The translations under genes and the position numbers were made by a program. Below the pieces are notes generated by a model. The model was not told the DNA's origin. It worked only from the letters and a program-made list of their open reading frames with translations, and did not search any database. 54,508 nt of DNA, from NCBI GenBank assembly GCA_015499985.1, contig JAAAUF010000180.1:1-54508 (forward strand), written 5' to 3'. This DNA comes from Haplosporangium gracile. Lineage: Eukaryota > Mortierellomycota > Mortierellomycetes > Mortierellales > Mortierellaceae. Positions 35,001 through 48,000 of this stretch are shown here, in pieces (the first letter of the stretch is position 1; every line of letters begins with the position of its first letter).

Positions 35001-36729
35001 TATCAGAGTCATCGCTTGTCTCGTCTGAATCTGACTGGGAATCACTCAACTCTGGTTGCTGCTGCTGGGCGAATCCACGTTCGGGCACAGGACTCGTGGC
35101 AGCGCCAAAAGGAGACGCGGACGAGGATGAGGAAAAGACACGTTTTGGTGTTTGAGGAGCAAGATGGTCGTACGCCTGTTGAGGGGCCGTCAGGTTACGG
35201 AATCGAGACGCGTTGGCTGACATGCCGCTCTCACCCGAAGAGGAAAAGAGAGGCGAGGGACCTTTGGGCTGTTGCGTTTGCGAGTTGTGGTGGTACTGCT
35301 GCTGCTGAGGAATAAGAGGTGGGGCAAGTTGGACACTTGTGCGTCTTGGCGGCGGAGGGACAGGCTGCGAGGGCGAGGCCATGGCAAGACTCTGGGCAGC
35401 AGGAAAGGAAGACGGGAGAGGAGGAACGCCCGAGATTCGTTGAGAGGCTGAAAAGAGGTTTTGGCGCGCGGGTGTAGGAGTCGCATGGTGTTGAGCTTGA
35501 GTAGGCTGCTGGAGTGACGAGACTACACCTGCGAGGGGAGAGCGTGACCTTGGAGGAAGTGAGGGGACTGAGGATGGATGGATAGGAGGGGGCGAGCTGA
35601 CCGCGTTCGAGCGTGGGCTGATCGAGTGAACACCACCGTGTTGAGGGATAGGTGAGTGAAGTAGAGGTGAGGGAGCAGGTGGGATCTCCTGGAGTCGCGC
35701 TGTCAACAAGGACGACTGATTGTGGGCTCTGGGAATGAACGAAGGCGACGTTGCTGGCACAGGCACAGGCACATTTGGGGCCAAGGGTGAATGTGCTGGC
35801 GGGATAGAGGCAACATTGGAAGGGTCGCTAAAGGGATTGTCTTCCTGTTCGGCGTCGTCATTGTGGTTGTTATGATTGTTGCTATGTGTCTGGTGGAGGC
35901 TCTGATGATCGTCGTCGTGCTGAGAAGGATTTTTGGCGGTGTTGAAGAGGAGCTGCTGCTTGGCGGCGATGGACGATGACGCTGCTGTAGGCAGGAACGA
36001 GGTGGAGCCGGAAGATCTCAGGTGGGCAGGAGAACTTGGAATGGTCTGACTCCGGAGATGCGGGTGCAGATGCGCGTTAGCAGGTGTCGAAGAAGACAGG
36101 GAAGCAGAAGAAAATGTTGCAGACGGGGGGAAGGAGGCGATGTTTGTAGAGGTTGGCGAGCTGGCTGAGGAGCCAGGGTTGGAGGGAGTAAAGCCGTTTT
36201 GATGGTGCAAAGTATTATTGTTGATGTTGCCGCTGTGCTGGTAACGGATAGGATGTTGCTGTTGTTGCTGCTGGTGTTGGTGTTGGTGCTGGAGGAACGA
36301 AGGGGATGTGGAGGAGAAGGACGGTGACGTCGAAACGGCAGAGGAGGATGGGCTGGTGGCCTGGTGAGGGTGGGTCGAGGAGGAGTAGGTGGAGGGGCGA
36401 GGGGCGGGGATGGGAGCAGTTGAGGTGAAGGAGCTGGATGCGACGGTGGCGATGGCCGCTGCAGCGAGAGATATGGGCTTGCGCGGGGGGAGGGGCGACT
36501 GCAGCGACGATGGTTTGGGTGGCGGGGAGGGAGCCAGGGCAGCTTTATTGTTTGCAGGAATATTAGGGTTGGGGGAGGCAGGGGCAGGGAATGAGTTGGT
36601 GGAGGAAGGGAGGATGACGGTGGAGCGACGAGAAGGAGGGACGGGTGGAGGAGGGGCACGATTCGCGATTCCTGTTGTTGCTGTTCCTGTTGTTGCTGTT
36701 GATGTTGACGTTGTGATTGGGTTGTCCAT
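32031..36729 (-). CDS. WD40-inositol polyphosphate 5-phosphatase
   Basis: Four exons, 36729-33612, 33489-33256, 33161-32902 and 32807-32031, give 1462 residues. The first ~720 are Pro/Ser-rich disorder with a short Gln/His run near residue 160. A WD40 region follows at about 730-1035 (GVRAFSISHEQVATATSNIR, LWAGWNEGSLQVIDTRT, HEDGKVILWSIETR). The catalytic IPPc domain then spans about 1050-1390: SWNIDASKP, GFQEIVDLES (magnesium-binding Glu), GNKGGIATRF across an exon junction, FVNCHLAAGQ, SGDLNYRID, PAWCDRILWRG and SDHRPISGG. All catalytic motifs are present. The enzyme should remove the 5-phosphate from phosphoinositides or inositol phosphates. The order WD40 then IPPc resembles plant 5PTase12-14 (FRA3) more than yeast Inp51-53, which carry Sac1 domains. 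The start is the ATG giving MDNPITTST. Confidence 0.92.
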
Positions 36730-37481
36730 GGCTGATTTGATTGATAGATTGTATTTTTTGGGTTCGAGAAAAATGACAGTTAAGAGTGAGTATAAGAGTG
36801 CAAGGGTGTGCGCTTGATGAGAGTATAGAAGGTATAGGATGAGATGAGAGTGAGGATTTGCAGTGATGGAGAGAAAGAGAGAGAGAGAATAGGAAAAGGA
36901 AAAGGAAAAGAAAAGAAGACAAGGAAGAGAGGAGAGAGAGCAGAGAAGAAAGAAGAAAGAAGAAAGAAGGAAAGGAAGAAAGAAGGAAAGACAGGAACAA
37001 CGACGGATGTGTAAAAATAAAGAAGACAAGAAGCTTGTTGCATCATATCGCGCACTAAACGAACTATCTTTCTCTTTCTCTGTCACTCTGCCATCAAGTA
37101 GAGATGAGATCCAAGAGAGGGGCAGCAGGTAGTGCATCTTTTTTTTTTTTTTTTTTTTTCCTCCTTTTGAATACTAAGACCACAGACGCTCATCCTCCTT
37201 TATTGTCTTTTCTTCCTTTCTTCCTTTCTTCCGTTCTTCACTCTTCTCTTCCTCTTCTTTCTCTTCTTGTTATTCCTTTTCTTCTTCCTTCATCATCATC
37301 CTTCACTTCCTTTTTTATTTTGACTCATTCCCTACTCTATTGCTCATTCATCATCCCCTGTCCATTGTCTCTCCTTCCTTCGTTCCTACCTTCCTCCTTC
37401 CTCACTTCACCTGCATTCATCCCGAGTGGACGCACTCACTCGCTGAAATCACACTCCTATTATAAACCAAGCGCCCACACG
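36730..37481. promoter_or_regulatory. Divergent promoter, 5-phosphatase and F-box genes
   Basis: This 750 bp separates two divergent start codons. The strand coding for the 5-phosphatase has a pyrimidine-rich leader (a GA-rich tract on the plus strand at about 36860-36990). The F-box side has a T run at 37138-37159 and TTCC-rich repeats at about 37205-37420. The symmetry suggests two T-rich 5' UTRs around a shared promoter core near 37000-37130. Confidence 0.5.
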
Positions 37482-40400
37482 ATGGATACCAGACACCCCC
37501 ACCCCTCAACAAAAGCCTCCCACAACAACAACAGCAACAACAACAACAACAACAACAACAGCAACAGCAACACAAACACCCGTCATAATAGAAGTAGTTA
37601 CAACAACAACAACAACAACACAATCAACAGCAACGGCAGCAGGAATAGTAATAGCACAAACATCACAAACAACAGCAATAGCACAAGCGACGACGAGGCC
37701 GTCTACCCTTCTCCTGCACCGTCCCCTCGTCCCGGACTCCGGCTATCGCTCCATCTCTCCAACAACAAGGTCAACGTCACCTCCCACTCGTCCTCGGCAA
37801 CTGCCCTCCCTTACTCCTCCTCCACTCCTCGCCACTCGGCCTCTTTGTCCTCAGCTTCTTCAGGGCATGCATACACATGCGGATATGGACATGGGCATGG
37901 ATATGCACATGGATATGCCCAGCCTCAAACTAACAACCACAACCACAACAATAACAGCATCAACCACCATCACAACAACACCCCTTCTTCTTCTTCCTCT
38001 TCCCCTTCTTCCTCGTCTTCCTCCTCTCCTCCGACATCATTCTTGAGCGACTACAAGAGGATATCATCCTCTTCTGCTTCCTCAAGAATGTCCACCGCCA
38101 ACAATGGCTCAATCAGTCGACCTCGGTCACCCACTTCTTTAACTTCCACATCCAACAACGCCTGTTGTGCACACTGTGCCTCGTCGTCATCTTCCCCGTC
38201 TTTATCTGCTTCCTTTGTATCTTCATTGAGAGCCTCAACCCCTATACTAGCCGACACCGTCAGCGCCCACTCAACAGCACCATCACCACCATCCATGGCA
38301 CAGACAACAACAGCGACAAACCTACCAACTCCTCCGGCTGATACAGTCCCTTCTTTGATCCTTGCGTTCCAAGGATTGGACCTGTCGGCTCAAATGGCCT
38401 TCCTCAACGACATTGTCCTCCACTGCACCACCCCTCAGCTCGCCCATCTCACCAACGTTATCGCTCCAATGCTCAAACGCGACTTTTTGCGCGACTTGCC
38501 CCTGGAACTCGCACATCACATCCTCTCCATGATCGATGAGCCAAAATCCCTCGCCAGAGTCTCCCAGGTCTCCAAGTTTTGGCACCAACTCGTCGAGACC
38601 GAGGACTGGATTTGGCGAGCTCAATGTATCCGGCAGTTCGGTCCGACCTCGTGTTCATCCTTACCCAGTCCGAGAGCACATATGGTACCCCCCACATCGT
38701 ACCTCTACACCACCAGTCCGACCTCTCTTGATGCTGTTTCGAGCACCTTGAAATCCCTCTCGCTCAACAACCACTGCAACTCGTCCAGCTCAACGTCAAG
38801 CTCGCCGGCATCTCACAGATTATCCCTTGGCCCTGGATCTATAGGATCCTCTGCCGCCTCGTCCGCTCACCCCTCTCCTGCGTCCATGAAACCAGGCGAC
38901 CTGTCTTTCCTTGCAGCAGCAGCAGCCACTACCCCGGCCGCGTGTTCGCCCGCCATCATTGGGTCTCCGAGCAGTAGTAGCAACAGCGCTATATCAGCAA
39001 CCACTTCGACTGTCCTGTCGTCGATGCTACTCGCCAATCAGAGTTCGCTCGCGTCTCCAGGCACATCCGGTCATAGTGGCAGTAGCAGTGCCAACCACAG
39101 TCGGGGTGCCAGTCCAGTGTCAACCGTAACAGTATTGCGGACATCCATGCCATCACGCCTTGCATTGACCTCTCTGACACCACAGTCGCCGTCGACGCCA
39201 ACAGCCGCGACTGGATCCTTAGCCTCTTCACTCTCGTTTTCTCCAGGATTTGCCTTGTCGGCTCTGTCGTCTCTGGACAATCAGTCGGCCATCTTGACGG
39301 CCGCTTTGACGATGGATGATGACTTCTTGAAGCAGCAGCAGCAGCAACAAAGAGCACAACAACAGGAGCTTCAGGAGCTGCAGGAGCAGCGGCAACTTCA
39401 ACAGCAGCAATATGCCCGACAGCTCAAGATGGCCACCTCCTACAAGGCGTACTTTAAGCGGCGCTTTATGATCGACCGTAACTGGATCTCGGGACACCAC
39501 AGTCTGATCTCGTACACGACCCCCGAGACAGGAGTTGTCACCTCGCTGCAGTTTGACCACCACCATATCGTTGTAGGATGCGATAACAGCCGCATCCAAA
39601 TCTTTGAGACGACGTCAGGTCGTTTGATTAGGACTCTACAGGGTCATTTGGGTGGTGTTTGGGCCTTGGAGTTTGTCAAAGGCGTTGGCCCCACAGGCGA
39701 GAAGATGTTGGTCTCGGGAGGCTGCGATCGGTAATGCTCCAAATTCAATTCATCCATTTCTGTTTTGTTTGTTCTTAGGTTGTGACCTACGTTTGTTTTT
39801 TTTCTTTCTTCTTTACGCTCTTTGTTTGTCTGTGGTTATTTTCCGCTTGCTTCCCTGTTCACCTAACCCCTCTTTCGTCATCCATGCTGCCAGTTGTCAT
39901 CGTCTAGTGTTCTTTTTGAGTTTTGGTCGCTTTTAATTTTTATTATATTTTTCAAAAAACGATGATATCATGACATGATCCTTATTTTTTCCAAATCCCG
40001 CTAATTAATTACTTTATCGTCTTTGTTTCTGTGTTGAACCTGCGTTTTTAGCGAACTTCGCGTCTGGGATATGAACACGGGCAAATGTCGTCTTGTGATG
40101 CCAGGACACACAGGAACCATCCGATGCCTCAAACTGCACCAGTTACCTGTCGCCGACAATAGCAGCAACAGCAGCAGCACTGCTAATAATACCAACAACA
40201 GTAATGGCTATGATTATAGCGACGGCGGCTACAGCTATGACCGACGCTATCATCAGGATCCGCAAGACTACTACGGACAGGAAGGCGATGACGGCGCCCC
40301 ACCCATGATCAAACGGAGGACACAACACCAATACCACCCACACCGGCCCTACCTAGCCATCACGGGCTCTCGCGATGCGACCTTGCGAGTATGGGATCTG

Positions 40401-41225
40401 CAGACGGGCGAGAACAAGTTTGTGTTGCAGGGTCATCGAGATTCGGTTCGGTGTATTGAGGCCCACGGCGATCGACTGGTCTCGGGGTCGTACGACTGTA
40501 CAGCTCGAGTCTGGTCCCTCCTCACGGGCGAGTGCGTCTTGATCTTGCAGGGTCATTTCCAACAGATATACTCGATTGCCTTTAATGGCGAGTATATCAT
40601 TACGGGATCGCTTGATTCGACCTGTCGGCTCTGGTCGCCCGTTACGGGCGCCTGTATGGCCACCCTGCAGGGGCATACTCAGTTGGTGGGCCAGCTGCAG
40701 CTCTCGGGCGATAGTTTGATGACAGGTGGAGGGGATGGGTTCATGTACCTTTGGAATCTGCGGACATTTGAGTGCCAGTACCGAGTTCAGGCGCATGACC
40801 AGTCCGTGACCAGTCTTTGTTTTGATCCCAAGAGGATTGTTACGGGAGGGAACGATGGGGCCGTCAAATTGTGGGACCGTCAGACGGGCAAGTTTGTTCG
40901 GTTGCTAACGAAGACTGATGCAGCTATCTGGAGGGTTGCGATCTGTGAGGAGCGGGTGGTAATATGTATGCAGAAGAATGGGCGGACGGCGATGGAGGTA
41001 ATGTGCTTTGACTCGGAGGTGCCTATCTTGCCCTCGCCTCCGTCTGTCTCTCAGTTCGGTGGTGGTGGTGTGGGTGGTACCAATGGTGGTCATCTGGTGG
41101 CTGGTGGTGGCGGCGGTGGTGGTAATGGTGGTAGTAGTGGACTTTACTCGTCTGTCATGACCATGCCTACCGCGGCTTCTGTCCAGCATGAAATCCAGAG
41201 TACCGTCATCCCCCCTCGACTCTGA
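37482..41225 (+). CDS. F-box/WD40 substrate receptor (Cdc4/Fbxw7-like)
   Basis: Two exons, 37482-39730 and 40052-41225, encode 1140 residues. The first ~330 are Asn/Ser/His-rich disorder (AAC tracts at 37530-37620). An F-box follows at about residues 333-380 (DFLRDLPLELAHHILSMIDE, then WIWRAQC), which binds Skp1. After a Ser-rich linker and a Gln-rich helix comes a C-terminal WD40 propeller from about residue 683 (TSLQFDHHHIVVGCDNSRI, SGGCDRELRVWD, then at least five further clear blades ending in WD or LW). The exon junction lies inside the second blade, and an Asn/Tyr-rich insert precedes the third. This architecture is that of SCF ubiquitin ligase receptors such as Cdc4, Met30 and Fbxw7, which recognise phosphorylated substrates; which one cannot be decided. 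The ATG at 37482 is chosen over 37104, whose extension is translated poly-T and TC leader. Confidence 0.9.
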
Positions 41226-42076
41226 GGCGCCTGAGCCACAAAGTGGTTTTAGTAATTGAACCCACTGTGCCTTTTTTATGAAACATTCCAAGCATCCAGT
41301 ATACTAAATCTACCCCTGTTGTACCTCGAAAGGTACACTTGACTATGTCTCTGTCTCTGTTCGTTTCGTCTATTTCTTTATTTTATTGCAAATCGCCTTC
41401 ACCAGAATTGTCCATACGAGCTACGAGCGGCTGTCCCCAGAAACCATTTCACGATTACCTTTTTTTTTTTCTCTTTCGAAAGTTTTCTTATCTGTCAGGG
41501 AACACAGGCACACATAAAGATCAAAGCAACCATTTCAATGACACCACTCCCCCTCCCTTTCCATTCCTCTTGCTTGTCTCTCATCCCCCTCCCTCTTCTC
41601 TCCTTCCCCCTTCCTCCTTCTCTCCTTCATCAGTTGGACCTAAAAAATCCTTTGTACACTTTTCTTCCAAGTGACGTATGTGCCCTTAGCATTCCTCAGA
41701 GGAATTAAAAGAATACAGAAACCACGCGCATAATTTTGGCCACCCTAAAAATACATTTCTTTCTATTCAGCCAGTGTCTGTAGCTTGAAATTCGTCACCT
41801 CCTCTGTTCACATCACTCTACCATGCAAATGCGCAACTCCTCTCCCTTCTGCAAGTGTGCCTCCGAAGAAATCTACGCATTTCCTTTCAGAACTTTCCTT
41901 GCATGATTTTAAACACCAGGGCGTTTTCTTTTTTTTTTTTTTTNNNNNNNNNNCCAATCGCTCCACTCTATGAACGCGTGGCTAATATGAAATTTAAAAG
42001 CAAAATTGCAGATCTCACTTTGAAACGTAATTCACTTCTCCTTGCCTTTTTTTTATTCTCTCTTCCTCTCTCGTCA
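41226..42076. other. Convergent 3' region with assembly gap
   Basis: This 0.85 kb lies between the 3' ends of the F-box gene and the CLEC16A gene. It contains pyrimidine-rich tracts (41460-41635) and the run of 10 N at 41944-41953. No gene was recognised. Confidence 0.45.
41944..41953. other. Assembly gap of 10 N
   Basis: Ten N characters directly follow a T homopolymer of about 14 bases. The gap is probably an estimated or minimal-size gap caused by the homopolymer, so the true sequence length here is unknown. Confidence 0.95.
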
Positions 42077-45000
42077 TTACGAAGAGATGATGGATGCAGC
42101 TCTGCTAGAGGTAGGGACCTGCTCAACAGCGACGTCTACTGCAGCTACAGCCTTCAGACCAAGAGTCTCCAAGATCTTGATCACCTGCTCGTCCGACTGG
42201 TGGGCTGGATGACTTGGGTCCAAAATACTCACAGGTTCCACCACTGCCGCTGTCGTTGCCGCCGCTGCTTCCTTCTCGGTCTCAGTGTCCTCGACCCCTC
42301 CTACTTCAGTGTCATCTTCTTCCCCAACGACCACAGAAGTCGCAGATATCGAAGCACTCGACGCCGCCGAGACAGTCCGCTTCATGTTCACAGGAAGAAC
42401 AGCGCTCGACCTGGACTTGACAGACCTCATAGACGACGCCGCTGACGAGACCGCCGACGAACCAAGTCCTCCTCCTCCGCCAGAGATTGTCTCTCCACTA
42501 CCACCACCAAGGCCGACACCCAAGGAAGAAGAAGCATTCGACACGGACCTGAAAAACGGATTGGCAGCCAAGGGGTCGACTACCGACTTCTTGATCTTGG
42601 CGCTGCTCTTCCGGATCACCTCACTGACACTGTTGCTAAGCGGGTCCAGATGTGTCGCAAACATCTCATTCATCTCGTTCATGAATAGGTGTGATCCTCC
42701 TGTCATTCCAAGATGGTGTTGTTGTTGCTGTTGCTGGTTTGTATGTGCCGCTGCCTCCAAAGCTGCTGTGGCTGTCAAAAGAGTCCGCGACCCAATGACT
42801 CGTCCAGACGCAGTTCTAGTTGCAGGCTGAGAGAGCATTGCCTGCGCCTGCGCCGCAGAGGAGGAGGACATCGACGAGAGGGACGACGTCGACGATGATG
42901 CTGAAGAAATCGTCGAGTTGGCTTGGGTCGAGGGTGAGGAGGTCAGCGATGAGCCAACAGGCAAAAGGCCACCTGCTACTGCTAATTTAGCACCCAACCC
43001 CTCTGCATCAGGACCTACAACAATGGCAGTTGTAGATGTTGTCGTCGCGGTTGTTGCGGGTGCCTTAGTGGGAGTCAAAGAACCACCCAAATTGCCAGTC
43101 GATATATTCCCGACGCCCAAAAAGTCGCTCGGTCGACGATCCAACATTCCTGGTCTAATACTATCGGTAATAGAAATTGTCGGCGAGTCCGATTTGATGG
43201 CGGCTGCTTGAACAGCAGCTCCAGCCAAAGTTCCCAAAACAGTTGTCGCCGAGAGCGGACCATAGCTTGAGTGCAAAATCGCTGCAGTCGCAGCCGCAGG
43301 GTTCCGACACAAGAGCTGGCGACACTGGATCAAGATGTGAAGCCACTTGATGTACCGAACGACCATGGCCTCCAGTCGATTTAATGCAGTAGGAGAGGGT
43401 CGGTGAGGTTGAGGTTGGGGGGATGGCTGCTGGCGAGAGTCTACAGCTGTTGGACCTTGCATCTTGGACTTGATCTTGCTTTTCATCCTCGTTCGCCTTC
43501 CTTCCTTGGTACTGGATCCTGATGAGCCGTTGCTTTTTGGAGGCAAGTCGATGGATCCTTTCAGCGTCTTATCATTGTCGCCCACAAGCAGCTTGTCAGG
43601 AGTCATGCTTGTGAACTCTGGATCCAAATCAAACAATTTGACAAGATCCGGGTCGGGATTCAAATCAAGCTCGTTCTCTAAGTCTCTGTCTGGCCCATAG
43701 ATCACCGATGACTCTGCAATGACATTTACAACCTGCTTATCCATGCCCACTGGTGACACAGAATGTGTAAATATAAGCAACGTTAGAAGCATTGTATCAC
43801 AAATCTTCTACCACATCATTTCAAAAGTAAAAGTTGAAGTAACACTTACGTTTGGACTCGGCCAACGATCGCTCGACACGTCCGGTCAACATTCCCAGAG
43901 GTTGATTCTGAGTTCCTGCCTGACCAGTCGCGCTACCCTCGTTACTCTTCTTCTTCTTTTCCAATGCTCTGATGCCTTTCTGAACACGATCTCGGGCCTG
44001 CACTTCTGCCAGGGCCAGCCTGTACAGTCGTGCTTCGCCCAATTGACTCTCTGCTGCCGCTTGCTGAGCTGCCTGCACTGCCACGGTCTCCTTTGCCGCG
44101 CCTCCCTTGGTATATACAAATTCAATCAACAGTTCTGCTGCCACCTGGATGGTCAGGACACGGAACCGGTGAGCTCCCGATTCAGGCTGCCCGCAGATAA
44201 TGTCGACAAGTCGATCCATCAGATCCTCACGGTTTTGAATAATCGGAGCCACCTGAGTCGAGGCCGATTCCTGGATCGAAGTACTATCGTCCTGCTGATG
44301 CTCTACTGAATGTCGTGGTGGGAGAGGGGGTGGTTTGATCGGGTCCTGCTCAAGACTCCTAGTTTCGCTCGCAATAGCCGGTCGCGGCGATACGCCCTCG
44401 TCTTCCTCGTCAGTGGAAGGATAAATGGATGCGCCTTCCCGGTCTTCCTTGGACGTGAAGACAGGTTTGAGCTCCTGTACCATCGCTGACGCATGAAAGT
44501 GCCTCATCATCGAATGTTCATCTGGTCCCGAAGACAAAGCGGGTCCCAACTGTGAAGAGGGCTTGCTGCTCCTGCGCCCGCTCGATCTCGGTTTCTGTTT
44601 GTTCTGCGAGTCTCCTTCCGTAGAGAAGTTCCTGGACATGAGTGACGACATGTTGCTTGAGGAAGGTAAGCTGGTCGACAGTGGTCCTGTTCCAGTTCGC
44701 CGACGGTTTGAAGAAGAAACTGGAGGTTCAGCTAACTGACTGTCAGCGCATGCCAACAGCTCTTCTGTCTCTCGCGATTCCTCATCAGCCTCGTCCGTCT
44801 CAAATAAAGGCGACTCGGTCCTGGTTCTCATTCTCGCCGCCGTTGCTGATCCTGCCGGTCCAAAAAGACTGCCGGCAATGGACGACGAGATGCCCTGACC
44901 TGGCGGTGGTGTCGCCCATGCAATAGATGAAGCGACGCCGGCGCTATTTATGCTCAAGATAGAATCCGAAGATCGGTCCCGTAACATAGGTGTTGCTCCT

Positions 45001-48000
45001 GATTGGGTCCGAGACGGCGAAGATGACGATGACATTAAATTGCCCTAGAAATCAAAAGTCAGGCATCTTATCAGGACTTTACATCTTCTTCGGACATTAA
45101 CGCTACATTAGCATTCAGTGCATATCAATTTACCATCAGCATCTTGCTCTTGAGTAGCCGCTGTGGGTAGATATCAGTACCCAAAAGCACATCGGACATG
45201 ACTCCTATAAAGGTAAAGTTGCAACGCGATTAGTTTCTGCATGACAACGGCAGGTAATTCCTGTTCTGAATGAACTAGATGTGACAGCTCACCTGGATTG
45301 CGTCCTGCAAGGTAAACGAGCAGTAGCGCCGGGAGAACCAAGCGGTCGGAATCTACTTGACTCAAATACTCATAGATGGCAGTTTTGAAAGGGTTCTGTT
45401 GCTGAGTTGCTCCTGACGCGTGCGATGGTACCAGGGGGTGTTGGTGGTTGAAGCGTGTCGTTGGTGCACTGAGTGTTGGCATGAACGACTCAAAGCTGGC
45501 TGGACTTGTTCCCAACAATCCGAATGACTGAAATTTAGAAGTGACGGGACTAGAAGGTCGACTCGAGTCCGGCGAGATCGTCAAGCTTCCAAGGACAAGT
45601 GGCGCTGGCGAGTGGCGCAGATTAGGGGTGTGTGCGCCATGTGAGTACGTGGCATAATGTTGATTGGAAAAGAGGGTCGATGTCAGCGCCGAGACGAGAG
45701 GTGCATGCTTGAGGACATGGAAGGCATGAAGCATCAGTGATATAGCAACGAGTGGCGTTAACTTTGCACTCTAAAAGGTATCGACAATGAAGAACGAGAT
45801 GTTAGTCTTACGAAAAGACTCGCCGCTCCACCAACATTTGGATGATAATAAAGTTCCGTAGTATCCCTTACTGTTGAGCTCTTGTTTCCGTTAGAGTTGA
45901 AGCTAGCTGAAGGGTGCAGACTGTCCAAATACATGGGCCGCAAAAGTCGGTTCAAAAGGTGCGAGATCAAGATCTTGTTGATTTTGGGTACATCTAGCTC
46001 GATTATATCGTTCACGTAGTAGAAACAATCCATGTGCTCCGCGAGATAGTAATTCATCCTTGAAAACTCGCCCTCCCTATATATTAATTTGGAAAAGTAC
46101 AATGTAAGAAGCGCGTTCCTTCTGTTGGATAATCCGTAGATGCGCGGAATTAATTATTTGTCTTGGAAATAATGAGCACGTCTTTACCCTGGATGCAGAA
46201 GCATATCGTTCACTGTGGTTCCATAGTTGCCGATGAACCAGACGAGATTGGAGAAATAAGTCGTCGTTGTACGGTCCAAAATGAAATCCTGCATCTGTCG
46301 ATCGTTGACGCTGTACACATTGAGTGTGATGACACGGACAGCAATCCTGATCATAGATTCCTCATGGTTGAAAAACTTGATGGCTTCCGAATACAGTGGA
46401 AAGTCGTCTAGATGCTCGTTGAAGAAGAAGTAGATGGTGTCCTTTGATAGCTTGAAAGAAAGGGTCCGGAGGAGGTAGATGTAGTAAGCGAGGATTTCGT
46501 CGTTTGAAAAGTCGTATCGGAGACCAATGACCTGGTTGACATAGTTGTTGGACAGCAAGAAATCTATTTGCCAAGGTCAAATTGAAGTTAGGCACATGCA
46601 CTTCGGAGGTCGGGATGTTACACATGCCAACATAATGCTTTGGCTTGAACACTTACACAGTGATTGCCTTGACCGAACGTTTTCAAACATAATATTGAGT
46701 GTCTGAAGGACTTGTACAATAAGTGTTCCATCGTCTTTGCTTTGAAGAATCTTGAGAAAGTGCCAATGAACATTCTGCTCGAAAAAATGCCTACAAGGAT
46801 TGAAGTCATATGAAAGGGTCAGGTTAGATTTCTGAACGGGCAATCGCCCCAAGAAAACAGCGTGAGTACTGGACGGAATAAAGAGTAATGATCATATTTG
46901 TTATTGCTCCCTATTTCCTCCTGCTCCTGCACTCGATGTGATGTGATGTATAGCCCCTCCTTCTTGTTTCTGTCCCCCTTCCTGTCTGTCCTTCGTGGCC
47001 CTTCTCCTTTCTGAGTCCCCTGTTCCTGAATACAACAAATAAAGCGCTCCTTTTGTGGCGTGCATTGGAAATTGATCTCTTTCTTGCCAAACAATAAACG
47101 ACAGCAGAAGTTATTTCCTTACTCAAGTAGGGAGGGATCGTGCTGGTCTCCCCAGATCAAGAGCTGCGTCAGCTCCTTTAGACAGCTGACGATACTCTCT
47201 TCGTTCGCATCCCCTGGAAAGTGTTGTAGTTGCGCACAAAGCGACCTATTTATAATGACATTCGAACGGATCAAGGAGTAACGAAAAACTGTTAACAAGG
47301 AGCAAGAAACGACTGATAGTGAGCAAATGGTCATTACCATGCCAAAATGAAAAGAAAGTGAGCTATCGAGATCAGTGAGAGAGTACGAGCGTTTGAAATT
47401 GGAGAGAAGGAGGGGAGGACCGGGGGGAGCTCGTTGGAAGAGTGTAGAATGCACGGTGTAGTGTGGTTTTTGCCAAAGACGAAAGAAGCAAAGAATGAGT
47501 AAGAAGAGAAGACAAAGGCTTCTGTTGTCATTCCTAGCTCTTTTTGACATTTGCCCGCACATTGCAATAGTGTGTGTGTGCGTGATATGAGGCCATGGTG
47601 ATGTTAGTGACATAAGAACCGTAAAGAGCGAATGAAAACCTCGTTTGTGCACAAATAAGTCCTGTTTGTGGATGAATCGCATCCACTTCAAGAACGCAAC
47701 ATTCATATCCGCGCAAATCTCTCTCACTCTCGTTAACCCCCTCTCCATGCCGGGGTATACCGTGAAGTTGACGTTTCTGAGGTATGCAATGGAGCGTCAG
47801 TGACATCCTGGTGGTGGAGCAGTAAAGAGTATTGAGAACAAGCCGTGGGGATCGCATATGTCGCATACGGTGCGAGTACGAGTCGCCACTTGTCGCCATC
47901 CTTTGGTCCTTGGTCTACATCCACATCCACATCCACATGCATATCACAGAACTAAGGACACCGGACTGAGGCATTATTATTGATCCGCTTAATGGCGTGT

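Noticed and set aside
37104..37481. N-terminal extension of the F-box protein frame upstream of 37482
   Set aside because: It translates a poly-T run and TTCC-rich leader into Phe/Leu/Ser strings; the composition is that of a 5' UTR, not protein.
47570..47900. Open stretch inside CLEC16A intron 1 as an additional exon
   Set aside because: Its best splice choices break the frame, while joining 48134 to 47245 restores the human alignment without a gap.
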